Of a stretch of DNA of 15,435 bases, positions 5,999 to 14,517 are shown in pieces. A program made the translations under genes and the position numbers. Position 1 is the first letter of the stretch. Each line of letters begins with the position of its first letter. Source of the DNA: DASSKO01 sp035690425 (GTDB lineage Bacteria; Actinomycetota; Actinomycetes; Propionibacteriales; Nocardioidaceae); NCBI GenBank assembly GCA_035690425.1, contig DASSKO010000092.1:1-15435 (forward strand), given 5' to 3'. A model generated the notes under the pieces. It ran no database searches and was not told the DNA's origin. It saw nothing but the letters and a program-made list of their open reading frames with translations.

Positions 5999-8900
5999 AT
6001 GCGAGCAATCCCGCCGCCCCAAGGCCTCTACGACGGTCGCCACGAGCACGACGCCTGCGGTGTCGCCTTCGTCGCGACCCTGACCGGACAGCCCAGCCAC
6101 GAGATCGTGCAGCAGTCGCTCGTGGCCCTGCGCAACCTGGACCACCGCGGCGCCGCCGGCGCCGAGCCTGACTCCGGCGACGGCGCCGGCCTCCTGCTGC
6201 AGATCCCGGACACCTTCTTCCGCGCGGTGTGCGACTTCGACCTTCCGCCGGCGCCGTCCTACGCGGCGGGTACGGCGTTCATCCCGGGCTCGGACGACGA
6301 CGTGGTCAAGGCGCAGCAGCGGATCGAGGAGATCGCAGCCGAGGAGGGCTTGCAGGTGGTCGGGTGGCGTGACCTACCCGTCGACGCCAGCTCCCTCGGC
6401 GTGACCGCCCGGTCGGTGATGCCGAGCTTCAAGCAGCTCTTCGTCTCGGCGGCCGCCGGACAGGTGACGGGGATGAAGCTGGAGCGGCTCGCCTTCTGCC
6501 TGCGCAAGCGCGCCGAGCGGGAGCTCGACGTCTACTTCCCCTCCCTGTCCTCGCGCACGATCGCCTACAAGGGCATGCTCACGCCCGAACAGCTCGACAA
6601 CGTCTTTCCGGACCTGGTCGACGAGCGGTTCGCGTCCGCGCTGGCGGTCGTGCATTCGCGCTTCTCCACCAACACCTTCCCGAGCTGGCCGCTGGCGCAC
6701 CCCTTCCGGTTCATCGCGCACAACGGTGAGATCAACACCGTGATGGGCAACCGCAACTGGATGCGGGCACGCGAAGCACTGCTACGCAGTGAGCTGTTCG
6801 CGAGCCCCGCGCCAGCCAGCGGAGAGCGTGGGAGCGCTGCAGACCTCGAGCGGCTGTTCCCCATCTGCACTACGGGAGCGTCCGACTCGGCGTCGTTCGA
6901 CGAGGTGCTCGAGCTGCTGCACCTCGGCGGTCGCAGCCTCCCGCACTCGGTGCTGATGATGATCCCGGAGGCGTGGGAGAACAACACCGAGATGAGCGCG
7001 GAGCTCCGCAGCTTCTACGAGTTCCACTCCACCATGATGGAGGCCTGGGACGGACCTGCGTCGGTCGTGTTCACCGACGGCTCGCAGATCGGTGCCGTGC
7101 TCGACCGCAACGGTCTGCGCCCCAGTCGCTACTGGGTCACCGACGACGGCCTGGTGGTCCTGGCCTCCGAGGTCGGCGTACTCGACATCGACCCCGAGAA
7201 GGTCGTGCGCAAGGGACGGTTGCAGCCGGGCCGGATGTTCCTGGCCGATGTCGATGAGCACCGCATCATCGAGGATGAGGAGATCAAGTCCACGCTGGCC
7301 CGCGAGCAGCCCTATGGCGAGTGGTTGCACGCGGGGCTGATTCGGCTCGAGGATCTCCCCGTACGCGAGCACGTCGTGCACACCCATGCCTCGGTGACCC
7401 GCCGGCAGCAGGTCTTCGGCTACACCGAGGAAGAGCTGCGGGTGCTGCTGACGCCGATGGGTCTCAATGGTGCCGAGCCGATCGGCTCGATGGGCACCGA
7501 CACCCCGATCGCGGCGTTGTCGGACCGGCCGCGGCTCCTCTTCGACTACTTCAGCCAGCTCTTCGCGCAGGTGACCAACCCACCGCTCGACGCGATCCGC
7601 GAGGAGCTGGTGACCTCCCTCTACGGTTCGATCGGCCCCGAGGGCAACGTGCTCGAGCCGGGCCCGGCGTCGTGCCGGCAGCTAGTCCTGCCGTTCCCGG
7701 TGATCGACAACGACGACCTCGCCAAGATTCGCCACATCAACCGCGACGGCGACCTGCCGGGTTACGCGACGCACATCGTGCGTGGCCTCTTCGGGGTCGA
7801 CACGGGAGCCGCCGGCCTCGCCGACCGCCTCGACGAGATCTGTGCCGAGGTGTCGGCCGCCATCGCCGACGGCGCGCGCGTGATCGTGCTCTCCGACCGG
7901 CACTCCACGGCCGAGTTGGCGCCGATCCCGTCGCTGCTGCTCACCGCCGCCGTGCACCACCACCTGGTGCGCGAGAAGACCCGCACCCAGGTCGGGCTGC
8001 TGGTCGAGGCCGGTGACGTGCGCGAGGTGCACCACGTCGCGCTGCTCATCGGGTACGGCGCTGCAGCGGTCAACCCCTACCTGGCCATGGAGTCGGTCGA
8101 GGACCTGGCCCGCCGCGGCGTGTTCCTTCCCGGCGTCCACCCCGACGACGCCGTCAAGCGGCTCGTCAAGGCGCTGGGCAAGGGCGTGCTGAAGGTGATG
8201 AGCAAGATGGGCGTCTCCACGGTCGCTTCTTACACCGGCGCGCAGATCTTCGAGGCCGTCGGCCTCTCCCAGGAGCTGGTCGACCGCTACTTCACGGGTA
8301 CGACGTCCAAGCTCGGCGGGGTCGGGCTCGACGTCGTCGCGCGCGAGGTCGTCCTGCGCCACCACAAGGCCTACCCCGTCAACGGGATCCCGGCCGCGCA
8401 CCGCGACCTCGAGATCGGTGGCGAGTACCAGTGGCGCCGGGAGGGTGAGCCGCACCTGTTCGACCCCGAGACGGTGTTCCGGCTGCAGCACTCCACCAGG
8501 TCGGGCCGTTACGACATCTTCAAGCAGTACACGCAGGCCGTCGACGACCAGTCCGAGCGGCTGATGACGCTGCGCGGCCTGTTCCGGCTCAGGACCGGTG
8601 AGCGCGCTGCGGTGCCGCTCGCAGAGGTGGAACCGGTCGAGTCCATCGTCAAGCGGTTCTCCACCGGTGCGATGTCCTACGGGTCGATCAGCCAGGAGGC
8701 GCACGAGACGCTGGCGATCGCGATGAACCGGCTGGGCGGCAAGTCGAACACCGGTGAGGGCGGTGAGGACGCCGAGCGGCTGCACGACCCCGAACGGCGC
8801 AGCGCGATCAAGCAGGTCGCGTCGGGTCGCTTCGGGGTGACCGCCGAGTATCTCACCAACTCCGATGACATCCAGATCAAGATGGCGCAAGGTGCCAAGC

Positions 8901-10555
8901 CCGGCGAGGGCGGCCAGCTGCCCGGTCACAAGGTGTATCCGTGGATCGCCCGCACCCGGCACTCCACGCCCGGCGTGGGCCTGATCTCGCCGCCGCCGCA
9001 CCACGACATCTACTCGATCGAGGACCTCGCGCAGCTGATCCACGACCTGAAGAACGCCAACCCGAGCGCGCGCGTCCACGTGAAGCTGGTCAGCGAGGTC
9101 GGAGTCGGCACCGTCGCCGCGGGAGTGTCGAAGGCGCACGCTGACGTCGTGCTGATCTCCGGCCACGACGGTGGCACGGGAGCGTCGCCGCTGACTTCGT
9201 TGAAGCACGCCGGCGGGCCGTGGGAGCTGGGGCTGGCCGAGACCCAGCAGACACTGTTGCTCAACGGGCTGCGCGACCGCATCGTGGTGCAGACCGACGG
9301 CCAGCTCAAGACCGGCCGCGACGTGGTCGTCGCCGCGCTGCTCGGCGCGGAGGAGTTCGGCTTCTCGACCGCGCCGCTGGTGGTATCGGGCTGCATCATG
9401 ATGCGGGTCTGTCACCTCGACACCTGCCCGGTGGGTGTCGCGACCCAGAACCCGGTGCTGCGGGAGCGTTACACGGGCAAGGCCGAGCACGTGGTCAACT
9501 TCTTCCAGTTCATCGCCGAGGAGGTGCGCGAGCTGCTCGCCGAGCTCGGCTTCCGCAGCCTCGACGAGGCGATCGGACAGGCCGACCTACTCGACACTCG
9601 GGCCGCGGTCGAGCACTGGAAGGCCGGCGGGCTCGATCTCGCACCGGTGCTGCACGTCCCCGACCTGCCCGCGGGCGCGGCCCGCCACCAAGTCGTCGCT
9701 CAGGACCACGGTCTGGACAAGGCACTCGACAACGAGCTGGTCAAGCTGTGCGCCGACGCGCTCGAGCGTGGCGAGCCCGTGCGTGCTCAGCTGCGGGTAC
9801 GCAACGTCAACCGCACCGTCGGCGCGATCCTCGGCCACGAGATCACCAAGCGCTACGGCGGCGACGGGCTGCCGGACGAGACCATCGACCTGACCTTCAC
9901 CGGGTCGGCCGGACAGTCGTTCGGTGCTTTCGTGCCACCTGGTGTGACACTTCGGCTCGAGGGCGACGCCAACGACTACCTCGGCAAGGGGCTGTCGGGT
10001 GGGCGGATCGTGCTGCGTCCCGACCGGTCGGCGACGTTTGTGGCCGAGGACCACATCATCGCCGGCAACGTCATCGGCTACGGCGCGACGAGCGGCGAGA
10101 TCTTCATCCGCGGCCAGGTCGGCGAGCGGTTCTGTGTCCGCAACTCCGGTGCCACCGCCGTCGTCGAGGGCGTCGGCGACCACGGCGTGGAGTACATGAC
10201 CGGCGGCCTGGTCGTCGTACTCGGTCCCAACGGGCGCAACTTCGGCGCCGGCATGTCCGGGGGAGTGGCCTACGTGCTCGACCTCGACGAGGACCGGGTC
10301 AACCACGACATGGTCGAGCTGAGCGCCGTCGCAGACGCGGACGGTTTGCACGACGTCGTGCAACGACACCACGAGGAAACCGGCTCCACGGTCGCTGCAG
10401 CGCTTCTCCAGGACTGGGGGAGATCGGTACTGCGCTTCACCGAGGTGATGCCCCGCGACTACCGGCGGGTTCTCGACGCCCAGGCGGCCGCCCAGGCCGA
10501 GGGCCTCTCCGAGGACGAGACGACCGCACGCATGATGGGAGCGATCAGTGGTTGA
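5999..10555 (+). CDS. gltB: Glutamate synthase (NADPH) large subunit
   Basis: Takes the amide of glutamine and, with 2-oxoglutarate and electrons from GltD, makes two glutamates. The 1518-residue protein has the full alpha-subunit layout. A 19-residue propeptide precedes the N-terminal nucleophile C20 (HDACGVAF) of the class II amidotransferase domain (about 20-420). A central domain follows, then the FMN-binding synthase domain (about 840-1210, with FSTGAMSYGSIS at 887 and the SGHDGGTGASPL motif), and a C-terminal GXGXG beta-helix (about 1260-1470). The 3Fe-4S ligands are C1132, C1138 and C1143 in CIMMRVCHLDTCPVG. The start is the ATG at 5999 after GGTGAGG. The 3' end overlaps gltD by 8 bp. 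No frameshift or missing catalytic residue is apparent. Confidence 0.98.
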   Translation: MRAIPPPQGLYDGRHEHDACGVAFVATLTGQPSHEIVQQSLVALRNLDHRGAAGAEPDSGDGAGLLLQIPDTFFRAVCDFDLPPAPSYAAGTAFIPGSDDDVVKAQQRIEEIAAEEGLQVVGWRDLPVDASSLGVTARSVMPSFKQLFVSAAAGQVTGMKLERLAFCLRKRAERELDVYFPSLSSRTIAYKGMLTPEQLDNVFPDLVDERFASALAVVHSRFSTNTFPSWPLAHPFRFIAHNGEINTVMGNRNWMRAREALLRSELFASPAPASGERGSAADLERLFPICTTGASDSASFDEVLELLHLGGRSLPHSVLMMIPEAWENNTEMSAELRSFYEFHSTMMEAWDGPASVVFTDGSQIGAVLDRNGLRPSRYWVTDDGLVVLASEVGVLDIDPEKVVRKGRLQPGRMFLADVDEHRIIEDEEIKSTLAREQPYGEWLHAGLIRLEDLPVREHVVHTHASVTRRQQVFGYTEEELRVLLTPMGLNGAEPIGSMGTDTPIAALSDRPRLLFDYFSQLFAQVTNPPLDAIREELVTSLYGSIGPEGNVLEPGPASCRQLVLPFPVIDNDDLAKIRHINRDGDLPGYATHIVRGLFGVDTGAAGLADRLDEICAEVSAAIADGARVIVLSDRHSTAELAPIPSLLLTAAVHHHLVREKTRTQVGLLVEAGDVREVHHVALLIGYGAAAVNPYLAMESVEDLARRGVFLPGVHPDDAVKRLVKALGKGVLKVMSKMGVSTVASYTGAQIFEAVGLSQELVDRYFTGTTSKLGGVGLDVVAREVVLRHHKAYPVNGIPAAHRDLEIGGEYQWRREGEPHLFDPETVFRLQHSTRSGRYDIFKQYTQAVDDQSERLMTLRGLFRLRTGERAAVPLAEVEPVESIVKRFSTGAMSYGSISQEAHETLAIAMNRLGGKSNTGEGGEDAERLHDPERRSAIKQVASGRFGVTAEYLTNSDDIQIKMAQGAKPGEGGQLPGHKVYPWIARTRHSTPGVGLISPPPHHDIYSIEDLAQLIHDLKNANPSARVHVKLVSEVGVGTVAAGVSKAHADVVLISGHDGGTGASPLTSLKHAGGPWELGLAETQQTLLLNGLRDRIVVQTDGQLKTGRDVVVAALLGAEEFGFSTAPLVVSGCIMMRVCHLDTCPVGVATQNPVLRERYTGKAEHVVNFFQFIAEEVRELLAELGFRSLDEAIGQADLLDTRAAVEHWKAGGLDLAPVLHVPDLPAGAARHQVVAQDHGLDKALDNELVKLCADALERGEPVRAQLRVRNVNRTVGAILGHEITKRYGGDGLPDETIDLTFTGSAGQSFGAFVPPGVTLRLEGDANDYLGKGLSGGRIVLRPDRSATFVAEDHIIAGNVIGYGATSGEIFIRGQVGERFCVRNSGATAVVEGVGDHGVEYMTGGLVVVLGPNGRNFGAGMSGGVAYVLDLDEDRVNHDMVELSAVADADGLHDVVQRHHEETGSTVAAALLQDWGRSVLRFTEVMPRDYRRVLDAQAAAQAEGLSEDETTARMMGAISG

Positions 10556-12014
10556 TCCGAAGGGCTTCCTGACCACTCCGCGTGCGGTGGCCAAGCGCCG
10601 CCCGGTGGAGGAGCGGCTCCAGGACTGGGACGAGGTATACCCCGACGACGCCGGCCGCGTGCTGCTGCCGATCATCGGCAAGCAGGCGGGCCGCTGCATG
10701 GACTGCGGCATCCCGTTCTGCCACCAGGGCTGCCCGCTGGGCAACCTGATCCCGGAGTGGAACGACTTGGTCTGGCGAGATGACTGGGAGGCCGCGATCG
10801 AGCGGCTGCACGCCACCAACAACTTCCCGGAGTTCACCGGACGGCTGTGCCCGGCACCGTGCGAGACCTCCTGTGTGCTCGGCATCAACCAGGACCCGGT
10901 GACGATCAAGAACGTCGAGGTCTCGATCATCGACCGTGCGTGGGACGAGGGATTCGTCGTGCCGCAACCACCGGACTACCTCACCGGCAAGACGGTGGCC
11001 GTGGTCGGCTCCGGGCCGGCCGGGCTCGCGGTCGCCCAGCAGCTCACCCGCGCCGGTCACACCGTCGCGGTCTACGAGCGTGCGGATGCCGTCGGTGGTC
11101 TGCTGCACTACGGCATCCCCGAGTTCAAGATGGAGAAGCGGCACATCGAGCGCCGCATCGACCAGATGCGTCGCGAGGGCACGGTGTTTCGCACCGGCAT
11201 CGACATCGGCACCGACATCACCGGCACCCAGTTGCGGGAGCGTTACGACTGCGTCGTCATCGCGACCGGTGCCACCGTGTGGCGCGACCTGCCGCTGCCG
11301 GGACGTGAGCTCGGCGGCATCCACCAGGCGATGGAGTATCTCCCGCAGGCGAACCGTGCCGCGCTCGGCGAACAGGTCGAGAACCAGATCGTCGCCACCG
11401 GCAAGCACGTGGTGATCATCGGCGGTGGTGACACCGGCGCCGACTGTCTGGGCACCGCGCACCGGCAAGGTGCCGCGTCGGTGACTCAGCTCGAGATCAT
11501 GTCCGAGCCGGGTGCCGAGCGGCCGGAGCACCAGCCCTGGCCGACGTACCCGATGATCATGCGGGTCTCCGCGGCGCACGAGGAGGGCGGCGAGCGAATC
11601 TACGCCGTGTCCACCCGAGAGTTCCTCGGCACCGACGACGGTGAGGTGCGTGCGCTGCGTCTGGTCGAGGTCTCCACGGTCGATGGCCGGTTCGAGCCCG
11701 TGGACGGGACCGAGCAGGAGATCCCGGCCGACCTGGTGCTGTTCGCCATGGGCTTCACCGGCCCGCAGCAGGCGGGTGTGCTCGAGCAGCTCGGGGTCGA
11801 CCTCGACGAGCGGGGCAACGTCAGCCGCGACGACTCCTACATGACCAGCGAGGACGGCGTGTTCGCGGCCGGTGACGCCGGCCGTGGGCAGTCCCTGATC
11901 GTATGGGCCATCGCCGAGGGACGGGCGGCGGCAGCCGGTGTCGATCGCTACCTCACCGGTACGACGGCGCTGCCGGTGCCGGTGCCGCCCACCGCGCGAC
12001 CATTGACGGTGTGA
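10548..12014 (+). CDS. gltD: Glutamate synthase (NADPH) small subunit
   Basis: Electron-input subunit of glutamate synthase: FAD takes electrons from NADPH and passes them through 4Fe-4S clusters to GltB. At 488 residues it is normal in length. The N-terminal cluster-binding cysteines are C50, C53, C58, C62 (CMDCGIPFCHQGC) and C101, C105, C109 (CPAPCETSC). The FAD Rossmann motif VVGSGPAG starts at V152, the NADPH-binding motif GGGDTG starts at G292, and the C-terminal FAD motif reads VFAAGDAGRGQSLIVWAIAEGR. The GTG start has GGGAG at 10537-10541 and overlaps the end of gltB, indicating coupled translation. A terminator begins immediately after the stop. Confidence 0.98.
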   Translation: MVDPKGFLTTPRAVAKRRPVEERLQDWDEVYPDDAGRVLLPIIGKQAGRCMDCGIPFCHQGCPLGNLIPEWNDLVWRDDWEAAIERLHATNNFPEFTGRLCPAPCETSCVLGINQDPVTIKNVEVSIIDRAWDEGFVVPQPPDYLTGKTVAVVGSGPAGLAVAQQLTRAGHTVAVYERADAVGGLLHYGIPEFKMEKRHIERRIDQMRREGTVFRTGIDIGTDITGTQLRERYDCVVIATGATVWRDLPLPGRELGGIHQAMEYLPQANRAALGEQVENQIVATGKHVVIIGGGDTGADCLGTAHRQGAASVTQLEIMSEPGAERPEHQPWPTYPMIMRVSAAHEEGGERIYAVSTREFLGTDDGEVRALRLVEVSTVDGRFEPVDGTEQEIPADLVLFAMGFTGPQQAGVLEQLGVDLDERGNVSRDDSYMTSEDGVFAAGDAGRGQSLIVWAIAEGRAAAAGVDRYLTGTTALPVPVPPTARPLTV

Positions 12015-12043
12015 GGCCGGTCGCGTGCTCCGACCGGTCGTTT
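12015..12043 (+). terminator. Intrinsic terminator of gltBD
   Basis: The stem GGCCGGTCG (12015-12023) pairs with CGACCGGTC (12031-12039) over 9 bp with one G-U, around a 7-nt loop (CGTGCTC). The stem is followed by GTTT. It starts directly after the gltD stop codon. Confidence 0.7.
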
Positions 12044-12056
12044 CGAGGCGCAGCCG

Positions 12057-12074
12057 CACACGGTGAGACGTGTG
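12057..12074. other. Small perfect hairpin between gltD and pyk
   Basis: CACACG (12057-12062) and CGTGTG (12069-12074) pair perfectly around the 6-nt loop GTGAGA. No T-tract follows. It sits 23 nt before the pyk -10 candidate, about where a -35 region or an operator would lie. Confidence 0.35.
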
Positions 12075-12097
12075 TTCGGTCGGTACGGCGCGGCAGG

Positions 12098-12103
12098 TAG
12101 GGT
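12098..12103 (+). promoter_or_regulatory. Candidate -10 element for pyk (leaderless)
   Basis: TAGGGT matches TANNNT and is followed by 7 nt before the GTG at 12111. No Shine-Dalgarno sequence precedes that GTG, which supports a leaderless transcript. No good -35 hexamer is visible at 16-18 bp. Confidence 0.55.
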
Positions 12104-12110
12104 CGGGTCT

Positions 12111-13562
12111 GTGCGTAGAGCAAAGATCGTTTGTACCCTCGGCCCGTCGACGTCGTCCACCGAGCGGATCCGTGACCTCGTCGACGCCGGCATGGACGTC
12201 GCGCGGCTGAACCTCAGCCACGGCGGCTATGCCGACCACGAGCGGGTGTACCAGCAGGTCCGCCAGGCCGCCGACGACAGCGGCCACGGAGTCGGTGTTC
12301 TCGTCGACCTGCAGGGCCCGAAGATTCGGCTGGGTCGCTTCGCGTCCGGCCCGGTGGAGCTTGCCGAAGGCGACAGCTTCACGATCACCACCCGCGACAT
12401 CGAGGGATCGGCCAGCGAGTGCTCCACGACGTACTCGGGCCTGCCGGGCGACGTGGCTGCGGGCGACGACGTGCTGATCGACGACGGCAACGTGCGGTTG
12501 CGGGTGCGGTCGGTCGAGGGGCCGGACGTGCACTGCGTCGTCGAGGTCGGTGGCAGGCTGAGCAACAACAAGGGCATCAACCTCCCTGGGGTCGCCGTCA
12601 GCGCTCCGGCGATGCCGGAGAAGGACATCGCCGACCTGCGCTGGGCTCTGCATCTTCGGGCTGACATGATCGCGATGTCGTTCGTACGGTCGGGGAAGGA
12701 CGCCGACGAGGTGCGACAGGTGATGGAGGAGGAAGGCGTCTTCCTCCCCGTGATCGCCAAGATCGAGAAGCCGCAGGCGATCGACAAGCTCGACGAGATC
12801 ATCGACGCCTTCGACGGGTTCATGGTCGCGCGCGGTGACCTCGGCGTGGAGATGCCGCTCGAGGTCGTACCCACGGTGCAGAAGCGCATCATCGAGAAGG
12901 CACGTCTCAACGCCAAGCCCGTGATCGTGGCGACGCAGATGCTGGAGTCGATGGTCTCGGCTCCGCGGCCTACCCGCGCGGAGGCCTCCGACGTCGCCAA
13001 TGCCGTGCTCGACGGCTCCGACGCGGTGATGCTGTCGGGCGAGACGAGCGTCGGCGCCTACCCGACCGAGGCCGTGCAGGTGATGCGACGGATCATCACC
13101 TCGACCGAGCACCAGGGCCTGGTGCGGGTGTCCTCGATCGACTGGGACCCACTGACCCGCAGCGGCATCGTCGCGAAGGCCGCGGCCGAGGTGGCCGAAC
13201 GGGTGGGCGCGAAGTTCTTGGTGGCGTTCACCGCCAGCGGGGACAGCGCGCGCCGGTTGGCCCGTTACCGCTCCGAGGTGCCGCTGCTGGCGTTCACTCC
13301 GGACCCGGCGGTGCGCTCGCAACTGGCGCTGACGTGGGGAGTCGAGACGTTCCTGGCGCCCGAGGTCGAGCACACCGACGAGATGGTGATGCAGGTGGAC
13401 AAGGCGCTCCTCGACTCGGGGCGTTGCGCCACCGGCGAGGAGGTCGTCATCGTCGCCGGCAGCCCGCCCGGGATCCCCGGCTCGACCAACGCGTTGCGGG
13501 TCCACCGGATGGGTGACGCGATCAAGGGTGTGGCGCCGGCCTACCGCAGCGGCAGCAGCTAA
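12111..13562 (+). CDS. pyk: Pyruvate kinase
   Basis: Converts phosphoenolpyruvate and ADP to pyruvate and ATP at the end of glycolysis (cytoplasm, normally a tetramer). From the GTG at 12111 it has 483 residues and begins RRAKIVCTLGPS, the usual N-terminus. Visible motifs are VARLNLSHG, DLQGPKIRLG, the active-site signature IAKIEKPQA with catalytic K217, MVARGDLGVEMPLE, ATQMLESM and LSGETSVGAYP. The last ~120 residues form the regulatory C-terminal domain. An in-frame GTG at 12063 would add 16 residues (RVFGRYGAAGRVG...) that do not match the family and lie across the promoter, so I reject it. The gene is transcribed separately from gltBD because a terminator and its own promoter intervene. 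Confidence 0.97.
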   Translation: MRRAKIVCTLGPSTSSTERIRDLVDAGMDVARLNLSHGGYADHERVYQQVRQAADDSGHGVGVLVDLQGPKIRLGRFASGPVELAEGDSFTITTRDIEGSASECSTTYSGLPGDVAAGDDVLIDDGNVRLRVRSVEGPDVHCVVEVGGRLSNNKGINLPGVAVSAPAMPEKDIADLRWALHLRADMIAMSFVRSGKDADEVRQVMEEEGVFLPVIAKIEKPQAIDKLDEIIDAFDGFMVARGDLGVEMPLEVVPTVQKRIIEKARLNAKPVIVATQMLESMVSAPRPTRAEASDVANAVLDGSDAVMLSGETSVGAYPTEAVQVMRRIITSTEHQGLVRVSSIDWDPLTRSGIVAKAAAEVAERVGAKFLVAFTASGDSARRLARYRSEVPLLAFTPDPAVRSQLALTWGVETFLAPEVEHTDEMVMQVDKALLDSGRCATGEEVVIVAGSPPGIPGSTNALRVHRMGDAIKGVAPAYRSGSS

Positions 13563-13591
13563 CTGCCAGCACGGGTCTGCAGACGCATCGC

Positions 13592-13622
13592 AAGCCGTGC
13601 AGGCCGCGGTACGTGCAGGCTT
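13592..13622 (+). terminator. Possible pyk terminator hairpin
   Basis: AAGCC (13592-13596) pairs with GGCTT (13618-13622) and TGCA (13598-13601) with TGCA (13614-13617), giving 9 bp with a single bulged G around a 12-nt loop. No T-tract follows. It lies about 30 nt after the pyk stop and just before the end of the convergent tRNA gene, so it could serve either strand. Confidence 0.4.
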
Positions 13623-13637
13623 ATGCCGACTGCGCAG

Positions 13638-13710
13638 TGCCCTGGGTGGGATTCGAACCCACACTGTACGGTGTTTGAGGCCGCTATCTCTGCCGTTGGA
13701 TTACCAGGGC
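13638..13710 (-). tRNA. tRNA with CAA anticodon (Leu by decoding), short variable arm
   Basis: On the minus strand the 73-nt sequence folds as a cloverleaf. The acceptor stem GCCCTGG/CCAGGGC is perfect, with discriminator A73; CCA is not encoded. T8 and A9 follow, then a 3-bp D stem ATC/GAT with A14, A15, G18 and G19 in the loop. The anticodon loop is CTCAAAC, giving anticodon CAA after U33. The variable region is only ACAGT, and the T arm is GTGGG-TTCGAAT-CCCAC. A15 and T48 can form the Levitt pair. The anticodon stem GCGGC/ACCGT has a G-U end and a C-A mismatch next to the loop. Bacterial tRNA-Leu normally has a long variable arm, so this class I body is atypical. Anticodon CAA reads the rare codon UUG. 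It is convergent with pyk and divergent from the ANTAR regulator. Confidence 0.8.
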
Positions 13711-13866
13711 GGGTCGACTGATCACGTCGGGACCGCATGGTCCGCCGTGCTGTCGACGTCCCCCGATGGTACTGCCTCGGCGTGCGCCGCTTCGCACCCG
13801 GTCCGCGTGGTGTCCTACCGTCGGACGCGGGAGCACCTGCAGGCAGACCACCGATAGCGTGGTGCG
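13711..13866. other. Intergenic region between the tRNA and the ANTAR regulator
   Basis: The stretch between pyk and the regulator (13563-13866) is about 304 bp. It holds the possible terminator hairpin, the tRNA gene and this 156-bp divergent control region. Read on the minus strand, TACCAT (13766-13771) is a weak -10 candidate for the tRNA. On the plus strand TAGCGT serves the regulator. I see no protein gene here. Confidence 0.5.
13855..13860 (+). promoter_or_regulatory. Candidate -10 element for the ANTAR regulator (leaderless)
   Basis: TAGCGT fits TANNNT and lies 6 nt before the GTG start at 13867. No Shine-Dalgarno sequence is present in the 6-nt gap (GGTGCG). Confidence 0.5.
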
Positions 13867-14496
13867 GTGACTACACCGCAGGAGGCAGCCGCCCGTCGCG
13901 TCGTGATCGCCGAGGACGAGGCCCTGATCCGGCTCGACCTCGCCGAGATGCTCGCCGAGGAGGGCTACGAGGTCGTCGGCCAGGCCGGCGACGGGGAGGC
14001 GGCGGTCTCCCTGGTCCAGGAGCACCGCCCCGACCTTGTGGTGCTCGACGTCAAGATGCCCAAGCTGGACGGAATCTCCGCGGCCGCTCGCATCGCCGAG
14101 CAGCGCATCGCCCCGGTGGTGATCCTGACGGCTTTCAGCCAGCGTGACCTGGTGGAGCGAGCACGAGACGCCGGAGCGATGGCCTACCTGGTGAAACCGT
14201 TCAGCCGCACCGACCTGATGCCGGCGATCGAGATGGCGACGAGCCGGTTCGCTGAGCTGCAGCAGCTGGAGACCGAGGTCAGCGACCTCACCGACCGGCT
14301 CGAGACCCGCAAGCAGGTCGACCGGGCGAAGGGCATCCTGCAAGCACAGCTCGGGCTGTCGGAGCCGGCCTCGTTCCGGTGGATTCAGAAGACGGCGATG
14401 GACCTGCGGCTGTCGATGAAGGACGTTGCGCAGGGCGTGGTCGAGCACGGTCCGTCAGCAACAGGCGGCGCCGCAGCCGACGACGACGACAGCTGA
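13867..14496 (+). CDS. pdtaR: REC-ANTAR response regulator, PdtaR-like
   Basis: A 209-residue regulator with an N-terminal receiver domain (about 10-130) and a C-terminal ANTAR RNA-binding domain (about 135-195). Receiver residues are intact: acidic E16/D17, phosphoacceptor D61 in VVLDVKMP, T88 in ILTAFS and K110 in YLVKPFS. The ANTAR part contains the helix DRAKGILQAQLGLSEPASF and continues through the RWIQKTAMDLRLSMKDVAQ segment. Domain order and length match mycobacterial PdtaR (Rv1626), which is phosphorylated by the histidine kinase PdtaS and acts on RNA, typically as an antiterminator. No kinase gene is adjacent, as is common for this pair. The C-terminal tail is Ala/Asp-rich. The GTG start is supported by a -10-like hexamer 6 nt upstream. 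The location just before an amino-acid ABC transporter gene suggests, but does not show, a target. Confidence 0.93.
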   Translation: MTTPQEAAARRVVIAEDEALIRLDLAEMLAEEGYEVVGQAGDGEAAVSLVQEHRPDLVVLDVKMPKLDGISAAARIAEQRIAPVVILTAFSQRDLVERARDAGAMAYLVKPFSRTDLMPAIEMATSRFAELQQLETEVSDLTDRLETRKQVDRAKGILQAQLGLSEPASFRWIQKTAMDLRLSMKDVAQGVVEHGPSATGGAAADDDDS

Positions 14497-14499
14497 CAC

Positions 14500-14514
14500 C
14501 GGTCGACATGACCG
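14500..14514 (+). terminator. Short hairpin after the ANTAR regulator
   Basis: CGGTC (14500-14504) pairs with GACCG (14510-14514) around the 5-nt loop GACAT, 4 nt after the stop codon. The stem is only 5 bp and no T-tract follows, so termination would be weak. Confidence 0.3.
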
Positions 14515-14517
14515 AGA

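Noticed and set aside
7682..9490. Minus-strand open frame of about 600 codons opposite gltB
   Set aside because: Shadow of the FMN and central domains of gltB; no recognisable motif and no start signals.
10545..13664. Very long minus-strand open frame opposite gltD and pyk (about 1039 codons)
   Set aside because: It mirrors the codon bias of two clear plus-strand genes. Its product is His/Arg/Asp-rich with no domain, as expected of antisense frames in GC-rich DNA.
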